Shown one piece after another: positions 1 to 12,812 of a DNA stretch of 64,000 nt. Source of the DNA: Diadema setosum (lineage: Eukaryota > Echinodermata > Echinoidea > Diadematoida > Diadematidae); the NCBI GenBank assembly GCA_033980235.1, contig CM067069.1:21324650-21388649 (forward strand). The letters run 5' to 3'. Positions within the stretch are counted from its first letter, which is position 1. Every line of letters begins with the position of its first letter. The translations under genes and the position numbers were made by a program. The notes beneath the pieces are model-generated. The model searched no databases and was not told the origin of the DNA. It saw only the letters and a list, made by a program, of their open reading frames with translations.

Positions 1-3000
1 CTGATTTGAGATTTTTTTGAGAGAGAGAGCCCAATAGACAATATATTTTCTATACAGCCTGAACATTTGCCTGTGAGTAAAAAGTATTCCATCATAACAA
101 CCAATTATTACACCTAAAAATGTAGTGTAAATATATTCATATCCTCGCGCACTTGTCTATAATTTTAATTTGTCAAACTATTATCGACCAGATAAGGTCA
201 CCCTTTTTCAGTATCGAAAGAGCAGTTTCACACTATGCTCGTCTTTACCTCAACACAGACTAATTAAGCAGACTAAAATATCGGTAGAAGTTTTGGCACA
301 CCCGGACTAAAACTAAGACAATTTTGAATGTTCACATGTAGTTTTACCTATAACAGTGAAATTTGGCGTAACTATTTATGCAAATAAGCTGAGGTGATGA
401 GAGTAAATATCATCAACTCACCACTCTTCCACGGGTATAAGAGTAAACATTTGAAGAAAAAAAAAACAATGGACCCACTCAGTACAACTAAATTTCTTTT
501 GAAGTTACTTTCAGGTTACTAGTATTGAATGGAACTCAACGAATGTTTTATGCCTGATGCATGTTTTTCCATGTGATTTCATGGCCAGAATGGATATCTA
601 ACTTAAGATGTGCATGCATTTCATTAAGAGACTTAAAACATGACATACTTCTTCTTATATGCATAATCATGTGAATGCTATATGACATAACTATTTCTGA
701 CGCGTGAAAAAAATACTATAACTAGTTTTTCCCCTTGATCTCATTTTGATGAAATCTCTGCCTCTGATTATTTGGGTTTACTCTATAAACCCCAAACTCA
801 ACCTGAATGAATTCTAACACACTCAAGTCTGTAGTTAACTTGGCGGTAACTGACAAAAGAATAAGATATGATATGGCAAACATTTACTATAATAAATGTG
901 TCAGACAGACACTGACGAGAGAAACATTCCAGTGGACCCAATGAATCGAACAGATCGTATCCTTTCCTGAGACTGGAAATGAAGGAGGTAAGATAATCTT
1001 TATGCTTACCTCGTTGGATAATGTTAAGTGTTAAAGGCTAGGTTAGGTGTTAAACATATTATTTAGCTTTTTGGTTATGTGATAGCATATCATTGTGGTG
1101 AAAGCGTCAATTACTCTGCATGTGCGCACGGTGTTACACAACCCAGAGTGGTCACCACCCTGGAACCGATAGGTAGGCAGCAACGTATGAGGGCGCTATT
1201 CCACTTCGAAGCAAAGACTCTATGTACACAGTATACTCAATACAATGTAGTAGGATTTGTAAGTAGATGCCTCCAGTTTGTCACTGCAGCAGTATGTGAA
1301 GATACATAAGAGTTTTCACTCTATTTCATCGCTATTTCTCGTGTATTTATTGCTTAGATGTATTCTGAATGTAACTTGTGTACTGTGATATAACTCATGG
1401 TGACAATTTTGTATATAGCTGGTATACTGTTACATATACACATGTATCTTACATACACCTGTATACCTGCAACTCGATGTTTGGCAGCTTGCAGCACTGC
1501 CCCTATAGAGCCCATATTGTTGATTTGTATGTCTCTTCAGCCTCTATTATGTACAGGAGTTGGACGCTTGCGCCCTATCTTAGCCATAAACTTGACCTCC
1601 AGCAAACAACAAAGGCCCCTTTTAAATTGTGTAGTCCCCCATTGTGTGAACCCAACTTCTGCTGGTAGCCTTGGCGTGGGAACTAAGTTAGCTTTTGCAA
1701 TATCTTTGGCTTGGAAAGCCAGCCAGAAAGTCAAAGTGGTCAGTATATTCCTCGAACGCCAGCGTGATCAGATCACCAAGCTCGAACCTCGTAGGTCTTC
1801 CTACTTTTCGAAATTCGTCATATCCAGTTTAGACAGCGTAGAGATACGCGCTGGGAGGGCATCACCCAATTGCACTATACTCAAACATAGGGAGACTTAA
1901 CTTTTGGTGTATAGTTCCAGCTGACATCAGCAGCTTTATTTACGTAACCACAGTTACATATTCACCAGATCACAAGGTATTTCCAACTTCAAAGACGATA
2001 CACTCGATCGGACTGACTGATGATGAGCAGCAGCTCATCATCATTTTCAGACAGTTCTCTCCCCTACATACTGTAGGTCTGTCTTCGGTGAGATCTAAAA
2101 TCCAACTCCTCTCCCACACTCAAAAAGTCAACCTCAACAACTAAGGACAAAGGAACACAATTTCCAAAGTTAAACACAGACCCAATTAAAAATCCATCCA
2201 AGGTGGATAAAAACAAAACATTTTATGGTGCTATAAGATCCTTAGCTGTGGATATAGAGAAGGCACAATGCACAAAGAGCTATACACCCTTCCCTGTTAC
2301 AGGTAATCCTCCCATAGTCCCAACTCAATTGCCCACCAAAATAAAACCCAAACAAAGTGCAGCTCAACAGTCCTACACTAACAACAATACCTGCACTTTA
2401 ACTGCAATCTCCAGTTTCCTGTACTGGTTTACACCTAATCAAAAATTCCAACTAACAACAAAATCTAGCACTAGGTTATGTCCCTCACAAAGTGTGAATT
2501 GCTTCAACAGTTCAAAGCCTCCAACTGTATTTTATGTAGGACTGTTCGACTGTCCTGTCTTTCTACTGTACATCTTCGATTCGTCTTCAGTGCTTCGACT
2601 GATGTACGACTTGTGTTGAACTACTTCGGGAGTGATGAACGCAATAAACGATTCGTTTTGCGAACTTTGCTCCATAGACAAGTTGGACAGTTGAATGAAT
2701 TTCTTTTGGAATTTTGTCTTATTCGAACTCGACCGAAACTCCTCACTTAGCGAATCGCGTTAAGTGAGGCAGCCACAGTGGTCGTTTCGTTAAATGCCAT
2801 AAGAAGTGATCTATTCGATGGTTGCCCTGTGTAGGTCCTAAATGTCTGTACTTAGGCCCAATGCCAACAAAATTTTCATTCTCCATCCAGCATAGGCGAA
2901 ATAACAGCAACAACCCCCCCCCCCCCCCCCCCCGCGCAAAGCCTCCAAATGTGCCTGTTTATCACAATATTGGATGGTAGTCACTGAGCTCTATAGGGCT

Positions 3001-3310
3001 CACACCTGTTCAGGTTCATGTTGAAGGTTTCTTTTAACATTTTATGGTTCATAACCTTCAACATGGCCACGTTGTCAATAACTTGGTCCATCCCATCATG
3101 GACCAGATCATTACCCATTTTTTCCCTTTCATATTCAAGACATGGTTTGTTGCTGCGAGCTATGTGTTGAATATGAACAGAGAAAAATTTACTGTGTGGG
3201 TTGGCCTCTGTTGGAGTGACCCAGTTATTGGACAGGTGGCCATGTTAAAGGCTATGGACCATAAAATGTTAGGAGAAATCCTAAACGCAAACCCTAAACA
3301 CAAAATGTGT
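1..3310. other. Intergenic DNA, no recognised gene
   Basis: AT-rich sequence with only short open frames. The longest, 1397-1900 on the plus strand (167 codons), has no family motif I recognise, is overlapped by other frames and shows no splice context. A homopolymer run of C lies near 2917-2933. I see no RNA gene or clear mobile-element end here. Confidence 0.5.
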
Positions 3311-3313
3311 AAC

Positions 3314-3436
3314 TTTGTATAACCACTCTTCCCTCCAAGTTTGATTGAAATTGAAGTCCTCAGTAGAGAGTTATTCAAGTTTTTGTAGCGTTACGGACGG
3401 ACGACTGACGGACAGACGCCGCGGGCGATCCTTACA
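3314..3436 (-). repeat. Dispersed repeat fragment, inverted relative to the copy at 55.7 kb
   Basis: Read on the minus strand, this stretch matches 55665-55785 over about 115 bases. Both run from a GATCGCC-GCGGCGTCTGTCCGTC block, through GTAACGCTACAAAAACTT, to CAATCAAACTT and GAGGGAAGAG. The GGACGGAC-type microsatellite at the edge is typical of this repeat. No coding content was seen. Confidence 0.7.
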
Positions 3437-3528
3437 AGTAAGCAAACAAACAAACAATTACGAGACAATCATTACAAGAAACATTTTATATCCAAAATAG
3501 GGCCTATTAGAGTCATTATGAGAGGAAT

Positions 3529-3825
3529 AAGGGTGATATTATTCCCCCTGCCTTCTGAAAGAGGCAAGTCAAGCGTTTTATTATGCGAGAAAAGTGAAAA
3601 TATATTGAATTTTCTTTGTATCGTTGTACACGTGAGATCACAAGGTGTAGTAGTCTTCTCATCCAGCAGTGACTGAGCAGAAACTTCAAAAATTCATAAC
3701 TTTTGAACGGGTTGTCCAATTTTCCTCAAACTCTCACTGATGTGTTCTACTAATATTGCTGCATTCACTAAATCCAAATGTCTATGAAGGCGGACTTGTC
3801 CTTTAACTGCATGCTTATACTCGTC
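3529..3825 (+). repeat. Half of a foldback element (family of 21.7-22.2 kb)
   Basis: The sequence from TATTATTCCCCCTGCCT through GGCAAGTCAAG, TTTTATTATGCGA and CATCCAGCAGT to CTAATATTGCTGCATTC matches 21955-22245 nearly base for base with small indels. The copy at 21.7-22.2 kb has both inverted arms. Here only one arm is obvious, so this looks like a truncated or solo arm. Confidence 0.7.
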
Positions 3826-4570
3826 AAAGCAGTAATTATCAAATAATTGAATCAACTTTTGATAAAGGGGCCAAAAGAAACCTATGTACATTATGTACAC
3901 ACACACAAAAGCTATTCAAAATGTACATGATCAACGTCCATAATCCACACGTATAAAACATTATCGCTCACCAGTATCCTCATCAACACTTCCCACTCTA
4001 GGCACACTCCAGGCATACTCAAGCACAAGTATATGTACAAGCACATAAGGACACACACAGTCAGGATAGGTAGTCTATAATGCAGTTTTGTATATAACTT
4101 CACTTTCATGATTTCTATTGTTTTGATACACACAGTCTGGATAGCCTAGGTAGTCTATAATATAGTTTTGTGTGTGTGTGTGTGTATATATATATACATA
4201 TAATACTTTCACTTTCATGACTTTTTTCTTTTGTTTTGTTTATATGTTCATTAATTAAGCTTTATATTTGTTCTTATAATCTCCCGTGAGGGTTTCAAGA
4301 TTTGCAAGGAAAGCTATTTTGTGGATCCCTCTGTTCCCATCAAAATTATAAACTTGTACTACAGTTTATATCTAGGTAGACATTGTACCAATTACATGTA
4401 TTTGATTTTCAGATTGTTTGGTTGGTTTTTGCATATCATTCTTTCATAAATGCCTGTGAGAAGAAAAAAAGATCTGTTGCTGATGGAAATGAAATCATTC
4501 TAAAATTCTTTTCAATTGAAGATTTTGGATATCAGATGGCAGACAATGCCCAATACATGATATACAACTA

Positions 4571-5731
4571 GAAATGTCGCTATGGCGACTGGTATGCCTC
4601 CGCCATAATGCATGATTCTCCTAATAGGTCTATAGTACATGTGTACAATGTGTGATTACATTTTCACAAAATTGGCAAAATATTAAAATGACATGTTTGT
4701 CACAAATGTATCAAATGTTCACCTTCCCTGACCTATGTTTAATTGGATGAATAGGAGAGCATGTATTTGGGGATTTAAGACCTTTAACTTCGACTTTGAC
4801 CCTTTCATAAGTTTACACACTTGAGTAATTTTCAAGGTATGGAGTAAAAGTGCAATTTCTGTATCGAACAGTAAATTGTTATCATTTTCATCTGGCCTTT
4901 GATTCATAAGAAAATCACTGTCAGGCAGAACATACATACTAACTTGAGCCACTTCCGAGATATGGAGAAAGAAGTAAGTTCAGCACTTTCACTTGATCTT
5001 TGACCTTTTGACCTTTGACCTTCTTGGCAAAAGTAAAAAAAAATCCCAGAGAATATCTAGTGGGTTATACATGCATACATCAAGTTAAAAAAAAAATAAT
5101 CCTGCTGGTATTGCATAAATATAAGGAAAATAGTAAAATTTTGAAGTATTGCCCTTGACCTTTGACCCCTGACCTTTGACCCCATGAACCCCAAATTCCC
5201 TAGATAACCACTGCCAGTCAGTACATGCATATATACTTTGTTCCATAAAGATACCTTGAACAATTTCCAAGATAGAGAGAAAAAAGTGAAATTTTAACAT
5301 TTTACTTGACCTTTTGACCTTTGACCTTTTGACCTCATGACCCCAAACTTTTACCAGAGAATCTTAATTGGGTAATACATGTATACACTAGGTTTCAAGA
5401 AAATATCTTCAGGCATTGCATAGCTATGGGGGAAATAGTGAAATTTTAAGCATTTGACCTTGACCTTTTGACCTTTGACCTTGAGCATGTGCGCCCAAAA
5501 GTTGATAGGCACAACTTCACCCCCTAATACACATACATGCCAAGTTTCATTAGGATACCTCAAAAGGTTTTGATAGTTACCCTGTCCACAAAATTCATTA
5601 CGGACGGACGGAAGGACGGACGGAAGGACGGACGGACGGACGGACGGAAGGACGGACGGACGGAAGGACGGACGGACGGACAACCCGAAAACATAATGCC
5701 TCCGGCACCACTTCGTGGCGGAGGCATAAAA
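4571..5731 (+). mobile_element. 1.16-kb TIR-like element with TGACCT arrays, copy A
   Basis: The left end reads ATGCCTCCGCCATAATGCAT just inside the boundary. The right end carries ATAATGCCTCCGGCACCAC and GTGGCGGAGGCAT, so the termini are inverted. The interior is a degenerate tandem of modules of roughly 150-190 bp. Each module has a TTTCAAGA-AAATATCTT block, a GGAAATAGTGAAATTTT block and a run of TGACCTTTTGACCTTTGACC. A (GGAC)n/GGAAGGAC microsatellite sits at 5599-5680. No transposase is present, so it is non-autonomous. A second copy lies at 58003-59296 in the same orientation. Confidence 0.75.
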
Positions 5732-5739
5732 AACGTATG

Positions 5740-7380
5740 AGCTCACTTGACTGTTTCAAGTGAGCTTAAAATGACATGTGTATCTGATATCACAGTTGAT
5801 ATAATAATGCACAACACAATGTACTGACTTATGACTCGGGGAAACTAGAAATACCAGAACAATTTTTATTAAAATCATGTACAGTGTACAAGCACAATAC
5901 TTCCAGCTCACAGCTACCTTCCACTATCACTATTTGCCTTCTTTACACGCCCCCTTTATGTTAATTCCCTCTCCTCTTTCTGGGGTCTTCTTTTTCCAAA
6001 CAGCAGTCCTTTCAAGAACTTATTGGGTACACATGGTGTCACCACAGACCTCTCTTCCTCATACAACACTTCCCAATGCGTGACCTCAGTAACTTCACAA
6101 CTGCATGCATTGAAAAGAACATAAGTCTCATCAAAAGTAATTTACACAGCCACGTGAAAGCAAGATATAAGATTTTAAAACACAAACAAACAAATTTTTG
6201 CACGAAAAGCCTGTATTCAAATGAGATGTATTGCAGAAAAGTGAAAATTTTCTTTCTTTGGGTCACTGGAACATTCAATGACAACTTTAAAGTTACAAAG
6301 CCTAAATGTGATAGGCAGATTTGTGTACAGCTCAAACTTTCACAAATTTTGTGAGGAGCAAAGATTCACAAAAGCACTGAATGTCAGTGGTACTTGCACA
6401 ATTTTCATGCTGTAAGAAGGGCTGTTGCCTCTATCTGAATTCATGCTGCGAATGTTCCTGGTTTTACAGTAAGCCGATCTAATCTGTTTCTTTTTTTTTT
6501 TCAACCAGGATTAGTTCTTCTAAGTAAATCTTCAGTAAGCATTGGCATATCTGCTACATGATACATAGAATAACTTACAGGATGAATTAAGCAGACTGTG
6601 GACTCAATAACACACCATCTTTTTTTCTTGTAATTGTAATCATGGTTGCATATGATTTTATCTACCACACTTGTTAATATGTATGTACCTTGGGTGTAAT
6701 TAACTGTTCACCTCCTTTCTTTCTTTCTTTCTCTTTTTGTTGTACAAATGTATTCTTCTATAATTATCATTGTTGAACAATTTGTTGCAATAACATATAC
6801 AGTATGCATAATACATACTGCATGAACACGCAGGAAAGCAAATTACTGAGCGTTTGCTGGGCTGTAATAAGTTCACAGTGCACAGCATATCATCCCAATA
6901 GTTGATCACTATGCAGCCACTCAGGAACAGACACAATGTTCCACCAGCTGTACATATTTGTAAGCATTTCTACTATTTTACTTTTTTAAGGTATGGTCAA
7001 GATTAAATGTATATAAACATGAAGTTGACTGAGACTGGTAATGTGCCTTCAGAGATTGCCTTTACTGCTTCCCCTTTAATGACAGCTGAGTATGCACAAG
7101 CTCATCAGTTGAGAGCACCTTTTAACATTAGTATAAGAAATAACAACATTTGCTGCAGAGCTCTTGACCGTAGATATGAGACAATGCACCAGAGCCATAT
7201 ATCATACAACTTCAGGACTGCTTTGACCTCATAATAACATGCTGTTTTCAGCTGCAATCATGTTTCTTATATGGTTCGCTTGGTAAACTCAGCATGCATG
7301 TACAGTTCAGTTGTAGCTGTCATCAACAGCACGGCACTGCTTGTTGCTGTAGAGTCATGCACTTCACCTTCCCCCATGTT
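5740..7380. other. Intergenic DNA downstream of the phosphohistidine phosphatase gene
   Basis: No recognised gene or repeat. Short open frames on both strands are unsupported. Part of it is presumably the 3' untranslated region of the minus-strand gene that ends at 7383, but I could not pick a convincing polyadenylation signal. Confidence 0.45.
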
Positions 7381-7382
7381 TG

Positions 7383-9474
7383 TCAGTAGCCCTCATTGGA
7401 ATAGCTTATCTTTGAATAGTGTGGAAATCTCTTCTTTAGGATCTCAACGGTGATTCTGTGATCAGCTTGTCCGAAGCCCTGTGGAAGGAAACAAACCAAA
7501 GAACATTACAACCACCATTGAACATACATTACTACACTTAACTGCTTGTCTAATCCATCCTCAGATAGAATTCAGTGTTACATCCATAAACATCATGTAA
7601 TCATGAGTAATCTTGCATTTCATCATAAGTGATGGTATAATATTTCAATGCAATTGCTTTACTAGAATCATTCGAGTATAAAGAGAATAAAGTTCAGGTT
7701 AGTTATTTGTAATACTTTATCCAATGTCATTTTTTTCCTGTGTTTAAAAAAATGTGGTAAACAAAAAATGTATGGGATACACTGCTTCCTTTCACAACAA
7801 TGGAGATGTAGACATTACTAAACACAAAACCAGAATGCTCTGATGTTTGCATGCAACTGTATGTACATATTTAGATGTGATTTTTCAATACATGTACTGA
7901 TTACAAGGTCTGGCGCACATGTAAAATGGACAACATGGACAATCAATGTGGTCCAAATGCGCATTTTCCTGTCACCTGTCCAGCAGCATCACAGCCTGGT
8001 TGTGATTGCTTTCTTCTTTTCTAGTTCTATGTGCTCTCATTGTATTCCGCTTAGCTTTGCGAGATAAATTACCGGTAATGTTATTGACATTCCACCTGTG
8101 CTTTAAAAGGATGGTATCTTTGTTATTTCTTTGTTAGATCGTAGCCCTGTTATTGAATCAATCTCTACTACGGTTACAGTAGTCTCTTCTAGTAGGATAT
8201 TAGAGAAGCGGGTTGAGTCAACCTCAATTTGTTTTCAACAGTGTCTGGTGAACAAACCTGTGAGACAGATGAAGAGTTCCCATCATCACTGCTAAAGCTT
8301 ACTACTGTGATATACAGCTGAATTCTTATGAAAAAAAAAAAAATGAAAATAATAATAATAAAACACACACAAAAAATAATTGTTTTGACCATGTAAAGTG
8401 TAGCCTGTGGTATGAACATTATTTGATAAAGTGTCAGGTGTGATACAAAAATAATGTTCAGTCCTTATAATATTTACTCTGCAAACCAATAGCTAGACAG
8501 CTACAAACTTACCATGGAATAACCATAGACCAGGATGGTCTTAGCAGCATTATTGTGTTCAATTCTCCCTCCACCTGGACAGCTACAGGTAATACCTCTT
8601 TTTTCCAGGGCAGGAGTGACTTCATCGAATATGTCCGCTGTGTGATAAACACATTGGAAGATTATCTTTATTATTCAATATTGACCTTTGAGAGTCAGAG
8701 TGCATTGCATCATATTCTGTCTGGGGTGATGTAACTTCAATGAAATACAGTACACAGTTAAACACAATCACATTTAAATTTTGTTTCCTAGCTAGACTCA
8801 GAGATTATGCTTCTGCATGCTTGTATGAATGCTCTATTTTTTTTTTATGTGTTCAATTTACTAGCTAAGACTAATTTTTGCTCTTAGCATGTGAATAATT
8901 GAATTCACAAATTTGTCACTTAATTGTGTCATCTCTTTTTAACTCTTACTCTTTGATGTTTCTTAAGTGTACCTATTATGAATTCGAGTTTTACCACGTC
9001 ATTATAAAAATGTCAATATCAAGCATGATGTAGACTAATAATAAGGACAATGTTCAGCAGTGGAAACAAGACATAAGATTCAACACAGATCGTCAGATGG
9101 ACAACAATTTCAATTATTCATTGTACTTGTATCATATGAATGCTAACATGCATATGCAAGACCTCTGAGAACTTACAACTGACACATAGGGCCTACAATA
9201 CGTACTTTATATACACCACAGTGTGTAGCTATTCGGCTATCAAAGTAAAATTAAACTCTATGCTAATTATCTGATTATGTTGGACAAAGGATAATCAAGA
9301 CTGCTTGCGAGTTGCGGATACTCTCAGACTCAGTATCTTACCGTGATAACCACATCGCCCGTATCCTCGCACGATGTACTTTTTCTTGTCTCCTGATTTG
9401 AGCTGAATCAAAATGTACTTGAACTTTCCTGATTGATCAATATCTACGTCGTCAACACCTTCCAGTCCAGACAT
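7383..9474 (-). CDS. PHPT1: 14-kDa phosphohistidine phosphatase (PHPT1/janus family), 3 exons
   Basis: The coding exons on the minus strand are 9474-9342, 8637-8513 and 7478-7383 (133, 125 and 96 nt). They join in frame with GT..AG introns (phases 1 and 0) to give 117 residues; the human protein has 125. Family landmarks are visible in order: VDIDQSGKFKYILI (about residues 10-23), IVRGY (34-38), GYHADIFDEV (42-51) with H44 at the position of the family's catalytic histidine, CSCPGGGRIEH (62-72), VYGYSM (81-86), and a C-terminal NEGY matching the family's DGY ending. The family removes phosphate from phosphohistidine and works in the cytosol without metal. The N-terminus is shorter than in mammals. 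The start at 9474 is the first ATG of the frame that precedes the conserved core. The frame is intact and the gene looks functional. Assignment by recognition of the family, not by search. Confidence 0.93.
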
Positions 9475-9479
9475 GATTA

Positions 9480-10320
9480 TGCGTTTCTTGTCCTGTCTCG
9501 ATACTACACAAATTGCTGTAAAACGTTTGCAAAGGAGGTGATATCTATTTTTCTTTGGGAACCACTCAAAGCACCTTTAGTCTGACAGCACTGACAATGA
9601 CTACATAAATTAAATAAACTGGAAAGAGTGAGGCCCTACATCACCCGACACAACAAACGTTCGTCTGTGTCTGATTTTACGCTACGCGCTGCGCTATGTA
9701 CAGCTCTCGACATCGTAAAATATAACGCACGGGACTAAGGAATAATTCTCCAGCAGACCAGTGTGCGTTCCAAGCATGACTGACTTGACGGAGATAGCCT
9801 CCGTAAAAGGCCCTCCGCAAGTACTAGAGGAACAAAGAGGGTCGATACCACTGGATTCAGTACACTGTATCACTACCCGCCAACGAGAGCCAGCTATCTA
9901 GAAACAGCGCGAGGGCCTTTGAAAAAAATCTAGGGAGTGGTGCAAAACACGAATATCAATGCCTTGGTGAAATGATATTCTAACATTCTAAATGTACAAA
10001 ACTAACAACAAAGTCATGGCGGGATGCACGCTGGCGGGATTGACTGTTGTGGGAGAATGATGCGAAGTCTGCAGATTCTGGTTGTAGCAAATACACAGCA
10101 ACCTAAATACATAGAAATGATTCACGTCAGCCATGACTGATAAAGAAGATAGGAGAGCTCGAATGACCCTCAAAAGTATTAAGAACTAGAAGTCTCTAGC
10201 AGTTATTTTTTTCATGCCAATGTCTTTTAAGAAAAAAAAAATCGTTATTCAATTACTGTAGAAATTGGTTTCGCTGCAAGTGCGCCCCTTCTCCCACAAA
10301 TACCTGTGTGAATGTCTACA
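9480..10320. other. Upstream region of the phosphohistidine phosphatase gene
   Basis: Locally less AT-rich, with scattered CpG between 9640 and 9900. It presumably holds the 5' untranslated region and promoter of the minus-strand gene that starts at 9474. No TATA box or defined factor site can be assigned with confidence. Confidence 0.35.
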
Positions 10321-10324
10321 ATTA

Positions 10325-10945
10325 AAGGGGAAATCCAGTCCAAATATCAAGTTAGTCTGATAAGGAAGAGTAAAATGTAACTAGTTCAACGGTATAATTT
10401 TGATCGAAATTGGATGAAAAATAAGGAAGTTATGACATTTTGAAGTTTCGCTATTTTTTTTTTTTTTTTGGGGGGGGGGGACAGTGAGTCAATATGAATA
10501 TGCAAATACATGTAGCAAAGTGAGCACTATTATTAGTCATTCCCTCACAACTCGCCATATAGTTTATTCATACAATTTTGATATTTCCAGTTTTTCATTC
10601 AAACGCATTAAAATGCCCGAGGCTCAAATCCTCGTATATCTATAGCTGATCAGTATACAGGAATAACATCATGTTTCAGACTGGATGATGACAGAAACAT
10701 TGAATTTTCATCATTATTTTTTTCTTTTGTACACGATCGATGGAAAATAATATTGTGAGGGTATGACAATGGTTAGCTCACTCATTTGCATATTCGTATC
10801 CACTGTGACAACAACTGTTTTGCAGAAATTAGCAAAACTTCAAAATGTCACGACTTCCATATTTTTCATCTGATTTCAGTCATATTTTTACCGTTGAGCT
10901 CATGAGATTTTACTGTTTTTATCAGACCAACTTATATTAAATTTA
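10325..10945. mobile_element. Foldback (palindromic MITE-like) element, ~0.6 kb
   Basis: The left arm from 10325 carries AGTCTGATAAGGA, GTAAAATGTAACTAG, TCAACGGTATAATTTTGAT, GGATGAAAAATAAGGAAGT and TGACATTTTGAAGTT. The reverse complement of the right arm, ending near 10945, carries the same blocks in the same order: GGTCTGATAAAAA, GTAAAATCTCATGAG, CTCAACGGTAAAAATATGA, GATGAAAAATATGGAAGT and TGACATTTTGAAGTT. The arms are long and imperfect, around a centre that includes a T-run followed by a G-run. No coding capacity was seen. Confidence 0.75.
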
Positions 10946-11157
10946 ATAAATTAAGCCAAAATAAAGCACAATGAACCTAACCGTGAATCGTAAACCTTTT
11001 CCCCCTAATTACATGGGGCGTCATCGTGCGTTCGCGTCGTTGAATGAAAACGCCTTTAAAACTATATCATCAACACAGAAAAAACAACGATGTCTGGAAA
11101 GCAGGCCAGCAATGATTTTGTGCGATTGAGTACAGCAATGCTGTTCAGTAATTCATA

Positions 11158-12456
11158 AAGGCCCTCTCACACCTTTCCGCGGGCAAGCCTTCCATGTGAT
11201 TTGCGGAGAGCAATTTTTGTTATCCGGAGATCCCCGCAGATAGCCCGCACATGACAGTAACTAGCACGTATCTCGCCCGTAGTCGCCCGGAAGCGCGCAC
11301 GCAAATCCTTTCCGGGCAAGCTACGCGGGCTCGTTGCGTGTGGGGATTTTCCAGCATACCGGACAAATTACTACTATTGTATAGGTTATTTCTGAGGGCG
11401 GACAAGGATTTGGGCGAGTTTTGCAGTGTCTTACTTGCTGGACGCGTGCTACTTAATGTTCTACGATACTTGCGGGTATTCTGTGTGACCTGCGTGTCAG
11501 GCGTGTTCCGGGGCTGACAACTCAGTGTCAGGAATAGTTGGTAAAGGTCCCACTTGAGAATGCCATAATCCTGGCCGCAGCCGACTCTCAACTAACCAAC
11601 AGAAAGGCGGTAACTGACCCTCAACATTCGGGTTAACTGCCTGTGACTTGCGGCAACAGCTGGTCTCCTGGTGTTCTGCGTGGACCTCTGCTGACAATCC
11701 CCGCGAGTCACCCGGAGAGGTCAGTCTTAGAGCATGCTCAAAACTTGGCTGGGGGTAAATCGGACTTGCGTGCGCAACTATATACGGGCGACTTACGAGC
11801 TAGGTATCACATCACATCACATCACATCACATCACATCTGATACGGAAGTAGAGGACTGGTCCTGTAGTATTCCGGTCTCACCATTACATAATCATCTTC
11901 AACTTTGTTGCTTTATACGTGCGTTGAGGAGCAGAGGTTTTGAATTTTCCCCCCTCCAATGTCTGTCTAATAAATCTTTGAAATTATTAATCGAAGAAGC
12001 TTCAACATAACATTAGCAGGCAATCTGTTCCAGTCGGCAACTATAACTCTCTGGCTGAAAAATGTACTTCTCAGTTCTAATCTTGAACGTTTGGTGAAGA
12101 GCTTGTATCTATGACCTCTTGTTGATGAGTGGATGGTTGGTTTGAAAAACATGTCACCAGAAATCCCCAACTTTCCATTGAGCAATTTATAAACAGTAAT
12201 CATGTCGCCTCTTCGTCTCCTGTAGTATAATGAGTGTCATAGGTTGAGTTTTTCCAGGCGTTGTTCATATGACAAATATTTGAGTTCAGGAATCATACGA
12301 GTGGCTCTTCTCTGCACTCTTTCAACTTTGTCAGAGTCCATTTCATACCTACTGTCACTGTGCAGGCCACCTGCGGGAACCTACGGTAGCAAAAATTATT
12401 GTTCCCCGCAAGTCACAAGCAAGCTAGGCTTGCCCGGAAAGGTGTGACGGGCCCTT
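11158..12456. mobile_element. 1.3-kb terminal-inverted-repeat element interrupted by a LINE relic
   Basis: The left terminus is an AAGGCCCTCTCACACCTTTC block followed by GCGGGCAAGCCTTCC. The right terminus, read on the minus strand, gives AAGGGCCCGTCACACCTTTC followed by CGGGCAAGCCTAGC and a TGACTTGCGGGGAACAA block. The same termini recur at 13448 and 14266. The body is GC-richer than its surroundings and has no transposase frame. A LINE 3' fragment occupies 11967-12357. I could not fix a target-site duplication. Confidence 0.65.
11967..12357 (-). pseudogene. 3' end of a non-LTR retrotransposon reverse transcriptase ORF (broken)
   Basis: The minus-strand reading begins near 12357 with DKVERVQRRATRMIPELKYL and continues with SYEQRLEKLNL. 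An in-frame TGA follows at 12237-12239. The frame then continues as YYRRRRGDMITVYKLLNGK, SSTRGHRYKLFTKRSRLELR and FFSQRVIVADWNRLPANV to a stop at 11967. The order RVQRRATR, YRRxRGDMI.VYK, TRGH..KL and FFSxRV...WN.LP is the signature of the extreme C-terminus of CR1/Jockey-type LINE ORF2 proteins. Only the tail remains, as expected for a 5'-truncated insertion. It is dead because of the internal stop and the missing polymerase domain. Confidence 0.85.
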
Positions 12457-12544
12457 GAGCATGCTCAAACTTGCAACTGATTGACAAATTGCCATACATC
12501 GACATGCTATAAGGATTAGAACCAACACTTGCTTTCGGGCGAAA

Positions 12545-12614
12545 GCTCGGTGGTCTAGTGGAGATGACGCCTGTCCGGTGATCAGGAGGTCGTAGGTTCG
12601 AATCCTGTTCGAGT
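12545..12614 (+). repeat. tRNA-like body of SINE unit 1
   Basis: An A-box-like GGTCTAGTGG and a B box GGTTCGAATCC are spaced as in a tRNA gene. A T-arm GTAGG-TTCGAAT-CCTGT, an anticodon-like arm CCTGT-CCGGTGA-TCAGG and a short closing stem GCTCG/CGAGT can be drawn. In this fold position 33 is C rather than the invariant U and the anticodon is ambiguous, so it is a tRNA-derived promoter module rather than a working tRNA gene. Confidence 0.7.
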
Positions 12615-12812
12615 ATGTACGCCCATGATTTTTTTATCATGGCTACTACTAAAACACTGATCAATTCAGTGCTTATTTACGTCGATGTAGGGCAATTTGT
12701 CAATCAGTTGCAATGAAAACATCTCGACGGAAGAAAATCATGAATTTGAATAACAAAGCAGTACCCGCTGCATGCTATAAGGATTAGAACCAACACTTGC
12801 TTTCGGGCGAAA

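Noticed and set aside
1397..1900. 167-codon open frame as a gene
   Set aside because: No recognisable domain, no initiation or splice context, and other long frames overlap it on both strands.
5351..5746. 131-codon frame with SVRPSVLPSV repeats as a protein
   Set aside because: Translation of the GGAC microsatellite and TIR end of the repeated element; the equivalent frame in copy B is different.
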